NCBI GenBank assembly: GCA_017537365.1
Contig: JAFYKZ010000011.1
Span: forward strand, 1-39,593
Direction: 5' to 3'
Source: Clostridia bacterium
Lineage (GTDB): Bacteria; Bacillota; Clostridia; Oscillospirales; Acutalibacteraceae
Length of the DNA: 39,593 nt
The notes under the pieces are model-generated. The model worked only from the letters and a program-made list of their open reading frames with translations. It did not search any database and was not told where the DNA came from. Positions 9,041 through 16,905 of the stretch are shown one piece after another (within the stretch, counting starts at the first letter, position 1; each line of letters starts with the position of its first letter). A program made the position numbers and the translations under genes.

Positions 9041-9418
9041 TTAGATATAAATTAAATATGTGTTTACGATTTCTGTGACTATGTTTCGAATGTTATTCAT
9101 CCGAACAACCCATTCTATTTGATTCCCAGCTTTGAGTTGTTCGGTCACGCCCTCACGCTCTGCCATTTGTTTGACGAGCCGAAAAAACATATCCTCAGCC
9201 TGCTTGTCAAGGTCAGCAAGATATCCGTTCAACTTTCCGTTTGTCAGTAGGTTTGTATAGAGGATTTTTCTATGCTGCTTTATGTATCTAAGATGTCGCT
9301 GTCCCCACAAACCGATTGGTTTATTTTCTTGTTCGGGGAACGAAAGATCAGGCAAATAATAATCGCCTTGCAGAGTGTAGCAAATACCCGTTTGTTCATT
9401 GTAAATACGCTTTTCCAT
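9041..9418 (-). CDS. tnpV: TnpV-family transposon-associated protein (left copy)
   Basis: A 125-residue protein with the TnpV layout: LQGDYYLPDLSFPEQ near residue 17, GLWGQRHLRYIKQHRKILYT near 36-55, EGVTEQLKAGNQIEWV and MNNIRN near the C terminus. TnpV is named from genes carried on clostridial Tn4451-type elements; its biochemical role is not established and it is not the recombinase. No transposase or serine recombinase lies near, so this is a relic or a stand-alone accessory gene. AAGGAGG supports the ATG at 9418. It is the last gene of a three-gene minus-strand unit. The copy at 38093-38470 has the same length and clearly related sequence. Confidence 0.88.
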   Translation of the reverse strand: MEKRIYNEQTGICYTLQGDYYLPDLSFPEQENKPIGLWGQRHLRYIKQHRKILYTNLLTNGKLNGYLADLDKQAEDMFFRLVKQMAEREGVTEQLKAGNQIEWVVRMNNIRNIVTEIVNTYLIYI

Positions 9419-9420
9419 AA

Positions 9421-9603
9421 TTAAGCCTCCTTGTAAACCACTTTAAATTTCTTTTGTTTTGCATTAAGAATTTTGAGTAACACTTCATCAACAGCATCGG
9501 TGTATTTCCCGTCTGCAATAAGTTTGTTGCGCTTTTCATTAAGGCAGTTGATAATCGTTCCTCTCTCATAATCGTCAAGTGCTATGTAATACTTCTTTGA
9601 CAT
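9421..9603 (-). CDS. small protein of unknown function between DUF6809-type gene and tnpV
   Basis: A 60-residue, lysine-rich protein (MSKKYYIALDDYERGTII, then LNEKRNKLIADGKYTDAVDE) that looks helical. I know no function for it. ATG at 9603 is preferred: GGAG lies 9 bases before it, while the in-frame GTG at 9612 overlaps that ribosome site. It starts 5 bases after the DUF6809-type stop and ends 2 bases before tnpV. It is absent from the otherwise parallel right-hand pair, where tnpV follows directly. Confidence 0.75.
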   Translation of the reverse strand: MSKKYYIALDDYERGTIINCLNEKRNKLIADGKYTDAVDEVLLKILNAKQKKFKVVYKEA

Positions 9604-9608
9604 ATCTT

Positions 9609-9908
9609 TCACTCCTTCAGTAAATCCTTAAACGGCGCTTCGGTTGATACAAAAGTATCGTATGCAAAGTTAGCTCCCAATCGAAATCCCATAATAAAAC
9701 TGTCGAGATTCGATTCTCCGTTGACGATACTCCAAGCATTGACAAAATCAAGAAATTTCTTTTTGTTTTCACCCGTGAGTGCTTCAGTTAGAAATTCCTC
9801 GTTGAGCATTAGGACTTCCATCTGCTTTTGAACTGTTTTGTTCTGCTTAGTGCTTCGTGCTTGGGGATCAATGTTACCATAATAGAATTCTTCAATAAAT
9901 TTTGACAT
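9609..9908 (-). CDS. DUF6809-type protein (left copy)
   Basis: A 99-residue conserved protein with FIEEFYYGNIDPQARS at the N terminus and FIMGFRLGANFAYD near the end, a pattern I associate with DUF6809-like proteins of Firmicutes accessory regions. No function is known. A longer frame runs upstream to 10007, but the family match begins at the ATG at 9908, and GAGG lies about 10 bases before it. The right copy at 37788 also begins there. The two copies share most residues and are visibly related at the DNA level, with many silent differences, so this is an old duplication or two separate acquisitions. Confidence 0.85.
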   Translation of the reverse strand: MSKFIEEFYYGNIDPQARSTKQNKTVQKQMEVLMLNEEFLTEALTGENKKKFLDFVNAWSIVNGESNLDSFIMGFRLGANFAYDTFVSTEAPFKDLLKE

Positions 9909-10053
9909 AATCTTGTTTCCTCGTTTCTGTATTTTTATTTTACGAAGAAACCTTGAAATACACAAATGTGTGGATGAAAAATATGTGTGTTTCTGCCGGT
10001 TATTCAATACTTTTTAATCAAGTCCGTTATGAACACCCGCACCAAACACGAAT

Positions 10054-10097
10054 AATCCGAACCTCCGTCTAATAGGCGGAGGTTCGGATTTTCTCTT
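10054..10097 (+). terminator. strong hairpin with T-rich tail
   Basis: Bases 10054-10067 and 10077-10090 form a perfect 14-bp stem with a 9-base loop, followed on the plus strand by TTCTCTTT. No plus-strand gene precedes it, so it looks like a leader attenuator of a lost plus-strand gene. An AACGGAGG ribosome site and a 7-codon ORF (10146-10169) follow. It could also stop minus-strand transcripts from the methyltransferase gene, although that side lacks a T run. Confidence 0.55.
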
Positions 10098-10158
10098 TGG
10101 GTAGACTATCCGAATTTTAACTCAAAAACAAACGGAGGCTAGTTTATGAAAGACTTTA

Positions 10159-10830
10159 TTACCAAATAAACGGTATCAGGCGGTACTTGACTTTTTGTTT
10201 ATACTCATGATAACCGTCAAGTTCTTTTTCGAGGAATTTTTCTTCGTCGCAAATCCTTTTTGCTATGATAAAGGGATATGCGAGAAAAATCAAGAATGAG
10301 TATATCGAGCCAAGTACTAACGGCATTGATAAAAATAAAAGCAATGTTACGCTATACATTGGATGTCTGACGATACTGTACAGTCCCGTATCTATGACTT
10401 TTTGGTTTTCCTGCACTTCGATAGTGCGGCTTAGATATGTATTTTCTCTAAGCACTTCTGCATAGAGAATGTATGCTACCAAAAAAACCACCGCAGCACC
10501 GATAGAAACACCTTTTGGCAAGGTATATAAGTTAAATCGAAAGCTAAGCCCCGCAACGATAAAACCCACTAGAAACATAAGACCGCTCAATTTTACAACA
10601 AGACTTTGTTCTTTTCTGTTTTCTTTTGCGTTCAGTCTGCTTTTTAGTAGGTAAGGGTTTTTGAACATCATTATAATTCCCGCAAAGAGCATCGGAATAA
10701 ACAAAATTCCCATTAGCAACCAACCGCTCCAAAAAGATAAACTGCCTGCGGGCAAGAAAATGAGCAGACCGACTAAGCCTATGCCTAATATAAATTTCGT
10801 TATTGCTGAGATAAACAGTTTTAAGGTCAT
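10159..10830 (-). CDS. ICMT/PEMT-like integral membrane methyltransferase
   Basis: A 223-residue membrane protein of the isoprenylcysteine carboxyl methyltransferase / phospholipid methyltransferase superfamily. Hydrophobic segments lie at about 8-27, 32-53, 80-97, 107-126 and 158-190. The C-terminal signature is clear: DTGLYSIVRHPMYSVTLL near 147-165, then EEKFLEKELDGYHEYKQKV near 196-214, the AdoMet-site region of the family. Bacterial members methylate small or lipid-like acceptors that are mostly unknown, so the substrate cannot be called. The 24 bases upstream end a decayed TipAS-type regulator gene in the same direction. The pair probably once formed a regulator-enzyme operon. Confidence 0.88.
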   Translation of the reverse strand: MTLKLFISAITKFILGIGLVGLLIFLPAGSLSFWSGWLLMGILFIPMLFAGIIMMFKNPYLLKSRLNAKENRKEQSLVVKLSGLMFLVGFIVAGLSFRFNLYTLPKGVSIGAAVVFLVAYILYAEVLRENTYLSRTIEVQENQKVIDTGLYSIVRHPMYSVTLLLFLSMPLVLGSIYSFLIFLAYPFIIAKRICDEEKFLEKELDGYHEYKQKVKYRLIPFIW

Positions 10831-10854
10831 AGCATTTCTCCGTAAAAATAAATT

Positions 10855-11117
10855 TTATTTACTGCAATAAATTTTTGTTGCCTTGCTAATGAATACTGCT
10901 GTGCCGTCGACGTTCTTATTGATATTGTTTTTAAATCGTTCATCGGCAATATACATTTGACCGAGAACCGAGGGAATTTCCTTTGTGCAGGTGTGGTAAT
11001 TCTCGGTGAAATAGTCTGGAAGTTTCTTTACGAGTGTCTGGACTTCGTTAGAACTTGCGGTGTGTCCGTCTTTTATACACTAAGCAAATTTTGCGAGCAC
11101 CGACATTAGACCGTTAT
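10855..11117 (-). pseudogene. decayed TipAS-domain regulator fragment
   Basis: Translating the minus strand gives NGLMSVLAKFA, a TAG stop, CIKDGHTASSNEVQTLVKKL, then VLGQMYIADERFKNN and a natural stop at 10857-10855. This is the C-terminal end of a TipAS-type ligand-binding domain, usually attached to a MerR-type HTH. The in-frame stop, the missing N-terminal two thirds and the run into the trxB end show a broken remnant. The loss of its DNA-binding part may leave the downstream methyltransferase unregulated or silent (inference). Confidence 0.75.
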
Positions 11118-12047
11118 TTACATTCTGTCATTTATCTTTGATATATACTCTTCTGCATAATGAACTGCTACTGCACCGTCGGATACGGCTGTAACAACCT
11201 GTCTGAGAGCTTTTGTTCTAACATCGCCTGCGGCATATACACCTTCTATATTTGTTTTTGTGGATTCGTCTGCTATTATATATCCGTTTTCATCAATATT
11301 AACTGAATTTTTCAAAAACGAGGTTGCGGGTTTTCTTCCGATGCTTATAAAAATGCCATCACAGGAAAACTCGGTTATGATTTCGTCGGTTACATTTTTT
11401 ATTTTCACACCGTTTATTCGGTTATCTGATATAAACTGTATTACTTCACTATTCCATAAAAATTCTATGTTTTTTGATTTAAAAAGAGCTTCTTGATAGG
11501 TTTTGGTTGCTCTGAGCTTATCTCGGCGATGCACAAGATATACTTTTTTCGCAAGCTTAGAAAGATAGAGTGCGTCTTCTGCGGCCGAATTTCCACCGCC
11601 CACAACTACAACAGTCTTATCTTTGTAAAATCTACCGTCGCAATGGGCACAATAATGAATACCCTTGCCTATGAGCTTTTCTTCGCCCTCAATTCCAAGC
11701 TCGCGGGGATTAGCTCCGCTTGCGATAACAACCGTTTTACCGTATAAATCACCGTTAGATGTTATGACCTTTTTTAAAGATTTGGAAAAATCTACATCAA
11801 GCACTTCGCAATATTCGGTTTTTGAGCCAAAGCGTTCGGCAGACTGTTGCATTTTCATACCAAGGGTAAAGCCGTCTACACCTTCGTCGAATCCGGGATA
11901 ATTATCTATGTCTCCTGTAAGCGTCATTTGACCGCCGGCAGCCAGTTTTTCTAATAAAACAGTGTCAAAACCTGCGCGTGAAGCATATAACGCGGCGGTA
12001 TAACCTGCAGGACCGCCGCCGATAATAATCATATCGTAAATATGCAT
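11118..12047 (-). CDS. trxB: thioredoxin-disulfide reductase TrxB
   Basis: A 309-residue low-molecular-weight flavoprotein that passes electrons from NADPH through FAD to thioredoxin. The FAD-binding GGGPAGYTAALYA is at residues 10-22, the redox pair CAHC is at 133-136, and the second dinucleotide fold VVGGGNSAAEDA is near 147-158. The FAD C-terminal motif GVYAAGDVR is near 268. Length is standard. It starts 5 bases after trxA, with AGAGGA upstream, and the two form an operon on the minus strand. Confidence 0.96.
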   Translation of the reverse strand: MHIYDMIIIGGGPAGYTAALYASRAGFDTVLLEKLAAGGQMTLTGDIDNYPGFDEGVDGFTLGMKMQQSAERFGSKTEYCEVLDVDFSKSLKKVITSNGDLYGKTVVIASGANPRELGIEGEEKLIGKGIHYCAHCDGRFYKDKTVVVVGGGNSAAEDALYLSKLAKKVYLVHRRDKLRATKTYQEALFKSKNIEFLWNSEVIQFISDNRINGVKIKNVTDEIITEFSCDGIFISIGRKPATSFLKNSVNIDENGYIIADESTKTNIEGVYAAGDVRTKALRQVVTAVSDGAVAVHYAEEYISKINDRM

Positions 12048-12052
12048 TTTGT

Positions 12053-12361
12053 TTAATCCTCTATCATATCCAGAATTTGTTGTTTTGTTTTAGCGCCTAC
12101 GGATTGATTTGTTATTTTTCCGTCCTTAATAACTACTAAAAGCGGAATGCTCGAAACTTCAAAGCTCTGTGCCAATTCAGGCTCGTTATCTACATTGATT
12201 TTTCCGATTATATAATTGGGGTTTTCGTCTGCAATTTGTTCGATAGTAGGCGCAATTACGCGGCAATGACCGCACCAATCAGCATAAAAATCGAGTAAAA
12301 TTGTTTTATTGCTGTTTTTAATTTCGTTAAAATTTTCGTAACTTACATTAATTACTGACAT
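12053..12361 (-). CDS. trxA: thioredoxin with WCGHC active site
   Basis: A 102-residue cytosolic thioredoxin. The active site reads WCGHC at residues 29-33 (cysteines 30 and 33) instead of the standard WCGPC. The cis-proline region SSIPLLVVIKDG and the usual strand-helix order are intact. A histidine between the cysteines is the protein-disulfide-isomerase pattern and generally raises the redox potential; some anaerobe thioredoxins carry it. It lies directly upstream of trxB, so it is most likely the physiological partner of that reductase. GAGAGG lies about 9 bases before the ATG. Confidence 0.95.
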   Translation of the reverse strand: MSVINVSYENFNEIKNSNKTILLDFYADWCGHCRVIAPTIEQIADENPNYIIGKINVDNEPELAQSFEVSSIPLLVVIKDGKITNQSVGAKTKQQILDMIED

Positions 12362-12400
12362 AATTTTAGCCTCTCTTTGATTTGATTATCTATTTAAAAT

Positions 12401-12429
12401 ATTATAACCTTACTATATATTTTTATTAA
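12401..12429 (-). promoter_or_regulatory. promoter of trxA-trxB
   Basis: On the minus strand TTAATA (12429-12424), a 17-base spacer and TATAAT (12406-12401), about 40 bases before the trxA start. The -10 is perfect and the -35 is moderate. Confidence 0.5.
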
Positions 12430-12451
12430 CATATATAATTTTATAAAGACT

Positions 12452-13615
12452 TTATAGTTTTTTCGAAACAATTTCTGCATATTGGGATTTCTCATGAAAA
12501 TCCTCTAAAAGTTTCTTATAAAAACGTTTAACATCATTATCTTTTAATATACAGGCAACCTGACTGTTTTCACAAGCTATTTTGAATAAAGCTTCTTTAT
12601 TTTTATCAGACCAATTATTATATTGTTGTAAATCTTTAATAAGCATATGAGTTGTGGCAAAAGAATTGCTGTTTTCAAGAGCCATAATTAAATCTAATGT
12701 CTTCTTTTCGTCCTCACTGCTGAGTTTATCTGCTTCACAGGTTTCGTTTTTGCATTTAGTATAAATTTTTTCCAAAACTTCATTTGTAGCAGTTTTATCT
12801 ATAATTGCCTTTAATAAAATATCGAGCTCGGTACCGTCGCGATAGTCAGCAGGCATATAATATCTGATTCTATTTTCACGCATCATTTTATGAATTCGTG
12901 TTTTATCGTTGGTTTCAGCATTATAAACTCCTATGGAATGACCTCCGTAAGAATTTACAAGCTTCATACAAGGTACATCGGTATCACTATCTCCGATATA
13001 AACCATATTTCTAAACGGGACTCTGATTTCTTCAGAACTGAAAGAATCGTTAACACCTTGGTCGTTAACATTCAAAATACCTTTACTTATTCTAAATAAA
13101 AATTGAGTTTTATTGGTATAATTTATAACCTGAGCAGGCCAAAGGGCAACACCGTCTTTATCATAGTAAAATGAACTTGCATAGATTTTTTCAAAAGCAC
13201 CGCTTTTAGCCACAGAAGTTCCGTCTATCATTTCTTTAAGACCGCAGGAAATAATATAGTGTTCTACAATCACACCGTGTTCTTTACCGTATTTTCTGAT
13301 TCTCTCAAACCATTCTTCAACGCCTGGAAAAAGTTTTACGCGAGAGCCGTATTCTTCTAATGCGGATTTATTGAAAACAAATTTTCCGCGAGCCTTCTCG
13401 ACCATTTTATACATATAGGCGAGATTTTGGTCCATATCGTTATTTTGGGATAATTTATTGGTTTCTTTCCAAAAATCATCTACATTATACCCAACCTCTT
13501 GTATGTAGCCCTGAGCCTGCATATCGTTAGGGGAGAGGGTTCTATCGAAATCATAGCATATTGCAAGCACCGGCATATTTTCTTTTTGCTTTCTTTCGTA
13601 CATATTATTTTCCAT
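12452..13615 (-). CDS. HAD-superfamily phosphatase-like protein
   Basis: A 387-residue haloacid dehalogenase-type hydrolase. Motif I CYDFDRTLSP supplies the nucleophile and acid aspartates (residues 22 and 24 from the chosen start). YIISCG fits motif II. Motif IV YIGDSDTDVPCMK fits the magnesium-binding acidic pair. The last 110 residues are an extra helical region, outside the core. The ATG at 13615 is preferred to the one at 13630 because GAGGA lies 8 bases before it. It follows the DMT transporter closely on the same strand and may share its transcript. Phosphomonoesterase activity is likely; the substrate is unknown. Confidence 0.85.
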   Translation of the reverse strand: MENNMYERKQKENMPVLAICYDFDRTLSPNDMQAQGYIQEVGYNVDDFWKETNKLSQNNDMDQNLAYMYKMVEKARGKFVFNKSALEEYGSRVKLFPGVEEWFERIRKYGKEHGVIVEHYIISCGLKEMIDGTSVAKSGAFEKIYASSFYYDKDGVALWPAQVINYTNKTQFLFRISKGILNVNDQGVNDSFSSEEIRVPFRNMVYIGDSDTDVPCMKLVNSYGGHSIGVYNAETNDKTRIHKMMRENRIRYYMPADYRDGTELDILLKAIIDKTATNEVLEKIYTKCKNETCEADKLSSEDEKKTLDLIMALENSNSFATTHMLIKDLQQYNNWSDKNKEALFKIACENSQVACILKDNDVKRFYKKLLEDFHEKSQYAEIVSKKL

Positions 13616-13651
13616 AAACTGATTCCTCATATTAAAAATTGTAGCCTAATA

Positions 13652-14521
13652 TTATTTAAAAAATGCCATAAGCAGAGTTCCTGACACCATTAACAAAAGA
13701 CCTAAAAAAGCTTTTTTAGAAAGCGTTTCGCGGAATGCTATGTATGAAAATGCAACAGCCACAATAATGCTTAGCTTATCAATAGGAACAACAACGCTTA
13801 CAATTCCATGCGCTATTGAATAATAGTAGCAAAGCCATGAGGCTCCTGTTGCAATACCCGAAAGGGAAATAAAAAGTAGTTCCTTTTTATCAATAGTTTT
13901 AAGTCCTTTTTGTTTGCCTTTTGCAAAAACAATAATCCATGCCATTAAAAGAACAACAGCGGTTCGAATAGCGGTTGCAAGGTTTGATTCAACATCTTTA
14001 ATACCGATTTTCGCAAGAATAGAGGTTAAGGCGGCGAATATGGCAGAAAACGCAGCATAAACAAACCAACCCCTACCATTAGATTTCTGCTCTGTCTTTT
14101 TCTTTTCCACCATTAAAAAGATTCCAAAACCCAAAATAAAGGTTGCAATTAGCTTTATGGTAAGATTTGAGGTTTCGCCGAAACAGATTATTGCGAGAAG
14201 AACGGTAAGTATAGTGCTTGATTTATCAATAGGAACAACCTTATTAACGTCGCCTATGGAAAGCGCTTTGAAATAGCATATCCAAGAAGCACCTGTTGCT
14301 AATCCTGATAGAAAGAGAAATAGAAGGGGGAGAGGTTTAATATCTGTTATAGTGTTTTGTGAATTCACGATAAACACCATAATCCATGAAAATATAAGCA
14401 CAACAAAGGTTCTGAGCGCGGTTGCCAAATCAGAATCGGTCTTTTTTATACCGCATTTCGCAAGTATTGATGTTAGACCTGCAAAGAACGCAGAAAGTAT
14501 TGCCGCTATTAACCAAAGCAT
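13652..14521 (-). CDS. EamA-type DMT family transporter
   Basis: A 289-residue inner-membrane transporter with about ten membrane segments made of two EamA repeats. The internal duplication is plain: FFAGLTSILAKCGIKKTDSD near residue 12 matches FAALTSILAKIGIKDVESN near 162, and GLATGASWICYFKALSIGDV near 73 matches GIATGASWLCYYYSIAHGIV near 222. Members move small metabolites or amino acids; nothing here tells which. GGGAGG lies just before the ATG and a promoter lies about 40 bases further up. Confidence 0.92.
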   Translation of the reverse strand: MLWLIAAILSAFFAGLTSILAKCGIKKTDSDLATALRTFVVLIFSWIMVFIVNSQNTITDIKPLPLLFLFLSGLATGASWICYFKALSIGDVNKVVPIDKSSTILTVLLAIICFGETSNLTIKLIATFILGFGIFLMVEKKKTEQKSNGRGWFVYAAFSAIFAALTSILAKIGIKDVESNLATAIRTAVVLLMAWIIVFAKGKQKGLKTIDKKELLFISLSGIATGASWLCYYYSIAHGIVSVVVPIDKLSIIVAVAFSYIAFRETLSKKAFLGLLLMVSGTLLMAFFK

Positions 14522-14561
14522 AATTTAACCTCCCTCGATAAAATTAAATCTCATTTTACAT

Positions 14562-14590
14562 ATTCTACCATATTTCTAAATATATGACAA
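14562..14590 (-). promoter_or_regulatory. promoter of the DMT transporter gene
   Basis: On the minus strand TTGTCA (14590-14585), 17 bases and TAGAAT (14567-14562). It is well placed for the transporter and probably the HAD gene behind it. Confidence 0.55.
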
Positions 14591-14626
14591 TAAAAATCTC
14601 TATTTGATTTTAAAACAGGAAGGGCT

Positions 14627-14758
14627 TTATTCTTCCTCTTCTTCCGTTTTTTCTCCGCTTTCAATGAAATTCATAAAAGCACTGAATTCAGCAGCTTGCT
14701 CTAATGCGTCTAATTCTCCGTCGCTATTGAAATCAAATATATCTCCAAAAATCCCCAT
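14627..14758 (-). CDS. EF-hand-like microprotein (43 aa)
   Basis: A 43-residue acidic protein with the loop DFNSDGELDALE (residues 9-20). It has acidic or oxygen ligands at positions 1, 3 and 5, glycine at 6 and glutamate at 12, as in a canonical EF-hand calcium loop. The tail is five glutamates. AAAGGAG lies about 10 bases before the ATG. Short single-EF-hand proteins of this style seem common in Ruminococcaceae-like genomes, but I know no role. It is a separate minus-strand gene between the divergent transporter and fumC promoters; the rest of the 14522-14947 gap holds only those promoters. Confidence 0.7.
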   Translation of the reverse strand: MGIFGDIFDFNSDGELDALEQAAEFSAFMNFIESGEKTEEEEE

Positions 14759-14848
14759 ATAAAATATTCTCCTTTTATTTGTTATGCTTTGATTTTAATA
14801 TTTTCGCTGTCCAAAAAACAGGACTTTATAAAAAAATCAGTTATTTTG

Positions 14849-14877
14849 TTGAATTTATCGGTAAATTGTTATACAAT
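14849..14877 (+). promoter_or_regulatory. promoter of fumC
   Basis: TTGAAT (14849-14854), a 17-base spacer and TACAAT (14872-14877), about 70 bases before the fumC start. Confidence 0.5.
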
Positions 14878-14947
14878 ATATTAGTTATATTATTTCTTTT
14901 TTAATATGATGGCTTTGTAGTTAAAACAAATGCTTTTGGAGGAAAAA

Positions 14948-16324
14948 ATGGATTTCAGAATAGAACATGACTCTATGGGTGAGGTTAAGGTGCCTGCCGA
15001 AAAATACTGGGCTGCTCAGACACAGCGTAGCTTTGAGAATTTTAAAATAGGCGTTGATAACGAAACAATGCCCAGAGAAATCACTCATGCTTTTGGTATT
15101 TTAAAAAAGGCGTCAGCTGTTGCAAATAATAAGCTCAAACCCGAAAAAATGACCGAGGAAAAGCTAATTGCTATTTCAAAGGCTTGCGATGAGGTTATAA
15201 GCGGTAGACTAAATGAGCATTTTCCGCTTGTTGTTTGGCAGACAGGTAGCGGAACTCAGTCTAATATGAATGTTAACGAGGTTGTTGCAAACCGTGGTAA
15301 CGAAATTGCAGGCAAAAAGCTTCTTCACCCGAACGACGATATTAATATGAGCCAATCTTCTAACGATACATTTCCAACTGCAATGCATATTGCCGCAGTG
15401 CTCGGATTAGAGGATAATTTATTGCCGGCTCTCGAACTTTTGATTTCAACCTTTAAGAGATTGGAGATAGAAAACGAAGGAATTGTTAAGAGTGGCAGAA
15501 CCCATCTTCAAGATGCAACACCGATTGCTTTTAGTCAGGAGATAAGCGGTTGGAGAGCCTCTCTTGAAAAAGATAAACAGCTTATTGAGCTTTCATTAGC
15601 TCCTTTAAAGGAATTAGCATTGGGAGGCACTGCTGTTGGTACAGGGCTTAATGCTCCTTTGGACTTTGATGTTGAGGTTGCAAATGCGGTGTCGGAAATT
15701 ACCGGTAAAACATTTGTTACTGCTCAAAACAAATTCCACGCGCTTACTTCTAAAGACGAGTTGGTATTTGCTCACGGTGCATTAAAAGCACTTGCAGGAG
15801 ACCTTATGAAAATTGCAAATGATATAAGATGGTTAGCTAGCGGACCGAGAGACGGTCTTGGAGAGATATTTATTCCTGAAAACGAGCCCGGTTCTTCAAT
15901 TATGCCCGGCAAGGTTAACCCGACTCAATGCGAGGCGGTAACTATGGTTGCAGTTCAGGTTATGGGCAACGATGTTGCTGTTGGTATGGCGGCTTCTCAG
16001 GGTAACTTTGAGCTTAATGTATTTATGCCTGTTTGCATTTATAATTTTATTCAGTCGGTTAGACTTTTAAGCGACGCTATGATTTCATTTAACAATAACT
16101 GTGTTGTTGGAATCAAGGCTAATAAGGAAAAAATGTATCATAATCTGCATAACTCTTTAATGCTTGTTACCGCGCTTAATCCCTATATTGGCTATGAAAA
16201 TGCCGCAAAAACCGCTAAGAAAGCATATAAAGAAAATATTTCGCTTAAAGAAGCCTGCGTTGAGCTTGGTTTTTTAACGGCAGAAAAGTTTGATGAAGTT
16301 TTCCATCCTGAACAGATGATTTAA
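14948..16324 (+). CDS. fumC: class II fumarate hydratase
   Basis: A 458-residue iron-independent fumarase that interconverts fumarate and L-malate in the cytosol. The superfamily signature GSSIMPGKVNP is near residue 315, with its catalytic serine. TGSGTQSNMN near 97 and SGRTHLQDATPI near 180 are the other conserved blocks. GTAVGTGLNAP confirms the fumarase branch over aspartase as best I can judge. ATG at 14948 is chosen because GGAGG (14938-14942) sits 5 bases upstream; an in-frame ATG at 14930 would place the ribosome site inside the gene. The GNAT gene follows after 19 bases. Confidence 0.95.
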   Translation: MDFRIEHDSMGEVKVPAEKYWAAQTQRSFENFKIGVDNETMPREITHAFGILKKASAVANNKLKPEKMTEEKLIAISKACDEVISGRLNEHFPLVVWQTGSGTQSNMNVNEVVANRGNEIAGKKLLHPNDDINMSQSSNDTFPTAMHIAAVLGLEDNLLPALELLISTFKRLEIENEGIVKSGRTHLQDATPIAFSQEISGWRASLEKDKQLIELSLAPLKELALGGTAVGTGLNAPLDFDVEVANAVSEITGKTFVTAQNKFHALTSKDELVFAHGALKALAGDLMKIANDIRWLASGPRDGLGEIFIPENEPGSSIMPGKVNPTQCEAVTMVAVQVMGNDVAVGMAASQGNFELNVFMPVCIYNFIQSVRLLSDAMISFNNNCVVGIKANKEKMYHNLHNSLMLVTALNPYIGYENAAKTAKKAYKENISLKEACVELGFLTAEKFDEVFHPEQMI

Positions 16325-16343
16325 AAGGATAGTTGGTATAAAA

Positions 16344-16817
16344 ATGAAAATAAGAAGAGCAGAAGAAAAAGATTTAAAAAGAATAAATGATTTGTTGTTT
16401 CAGGTAGCAAAAATACATGCTAACGGTAGACCTGATATATTTAAAAAAGCTACAAAAAAGTATACGGATGAAGAATTGCTTGAAATAATAGCAAATGATA
16501 AAACTCCGATTTTTGTTGCAACTGATGAAGCTGACTATGTTTTAGGGTATGCATTTTGTGTTTTCCAAATTGTTAAGGATAGTATTTTATTGCAAGATAA
16601 AAAGACTCTTTATATAGACGATATTTGCGTTGACGAAAAGGCAAGGGGAGAACATATCGGCAAAAGCCTTTATGAATTTGTTGTAAAATTTGCAGAAGAA
16701 AACGGCTTTGATAATATAACTTTAAATGTTTGGGCGTTAAATGACGGCGCATATAAATTCTATGAAAAATGCGGTATGAAACCTCTTAAAATCACTATGG
16801 AAAAAACTTTGAAATAA
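16344..16817 (+). CDS. GNAT-family N-acetyltransferase
   Basis: A 157-residue single-domain GNAT protein. The acetyl-CoA pyrophosphate loop appears as VDEKARGEHIGKSLYEF near residues 95-112, with LYIDDICV as the preceding strand. The C-terminal ALNDGAYKFYEKCGM is typical of motif B. The acceptor is unknown; protein alpha-amine or small amines are both common in the family. It closes the fumC transcript, just before a terminator. Confidence 0.9.
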   Translation: MKIRRAEEKDLKRINDLLFQVAKIHANGRPDIFKKATKKYTDEELLEIIANDKTPIFVATDEADYVLGYAFCVFQIVKDSILLQDKKTLYIDDICVDEKARGEHIGKSLYEFVVKFAEENGFDNITLNVWALNDGAYKFYEKCGMKPLKITMEKTLK

Positions 16818-16829
16818 TTTGATATAAAA

Positions 16830-16861
16830 AACATCGCCTGGATTTTCTCGGCGATGTTTTT
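16830..16861 (+). terminator. terminator of the fumC-GNAT unit
   Basis: AACATCGCC (16830-16838) pairs perfectly with GGCGATGTT (16850-16858) and runs into a T tail; it starts 13 bases after the GNAT stop. Confidence 0.85.
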
Positions 16862-16905
16862 GCATAAAGGGGTTTAAAGCAGGCAAAATTAAATTAGGTG
16901 ATAGT

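Noticed and set aside
9396-9578. 60-codon minus-strand frame overlapping tnpV and the small gene
   Set aside because: Two well-supported genes with ribosome sites cover it in other frames.
9041-9908. A complete Tn4451-type transposon
   Set aside because: Only TnpV and DUF6809-type genes are present; no large serine recombinase, transposase or matching ends were seen.
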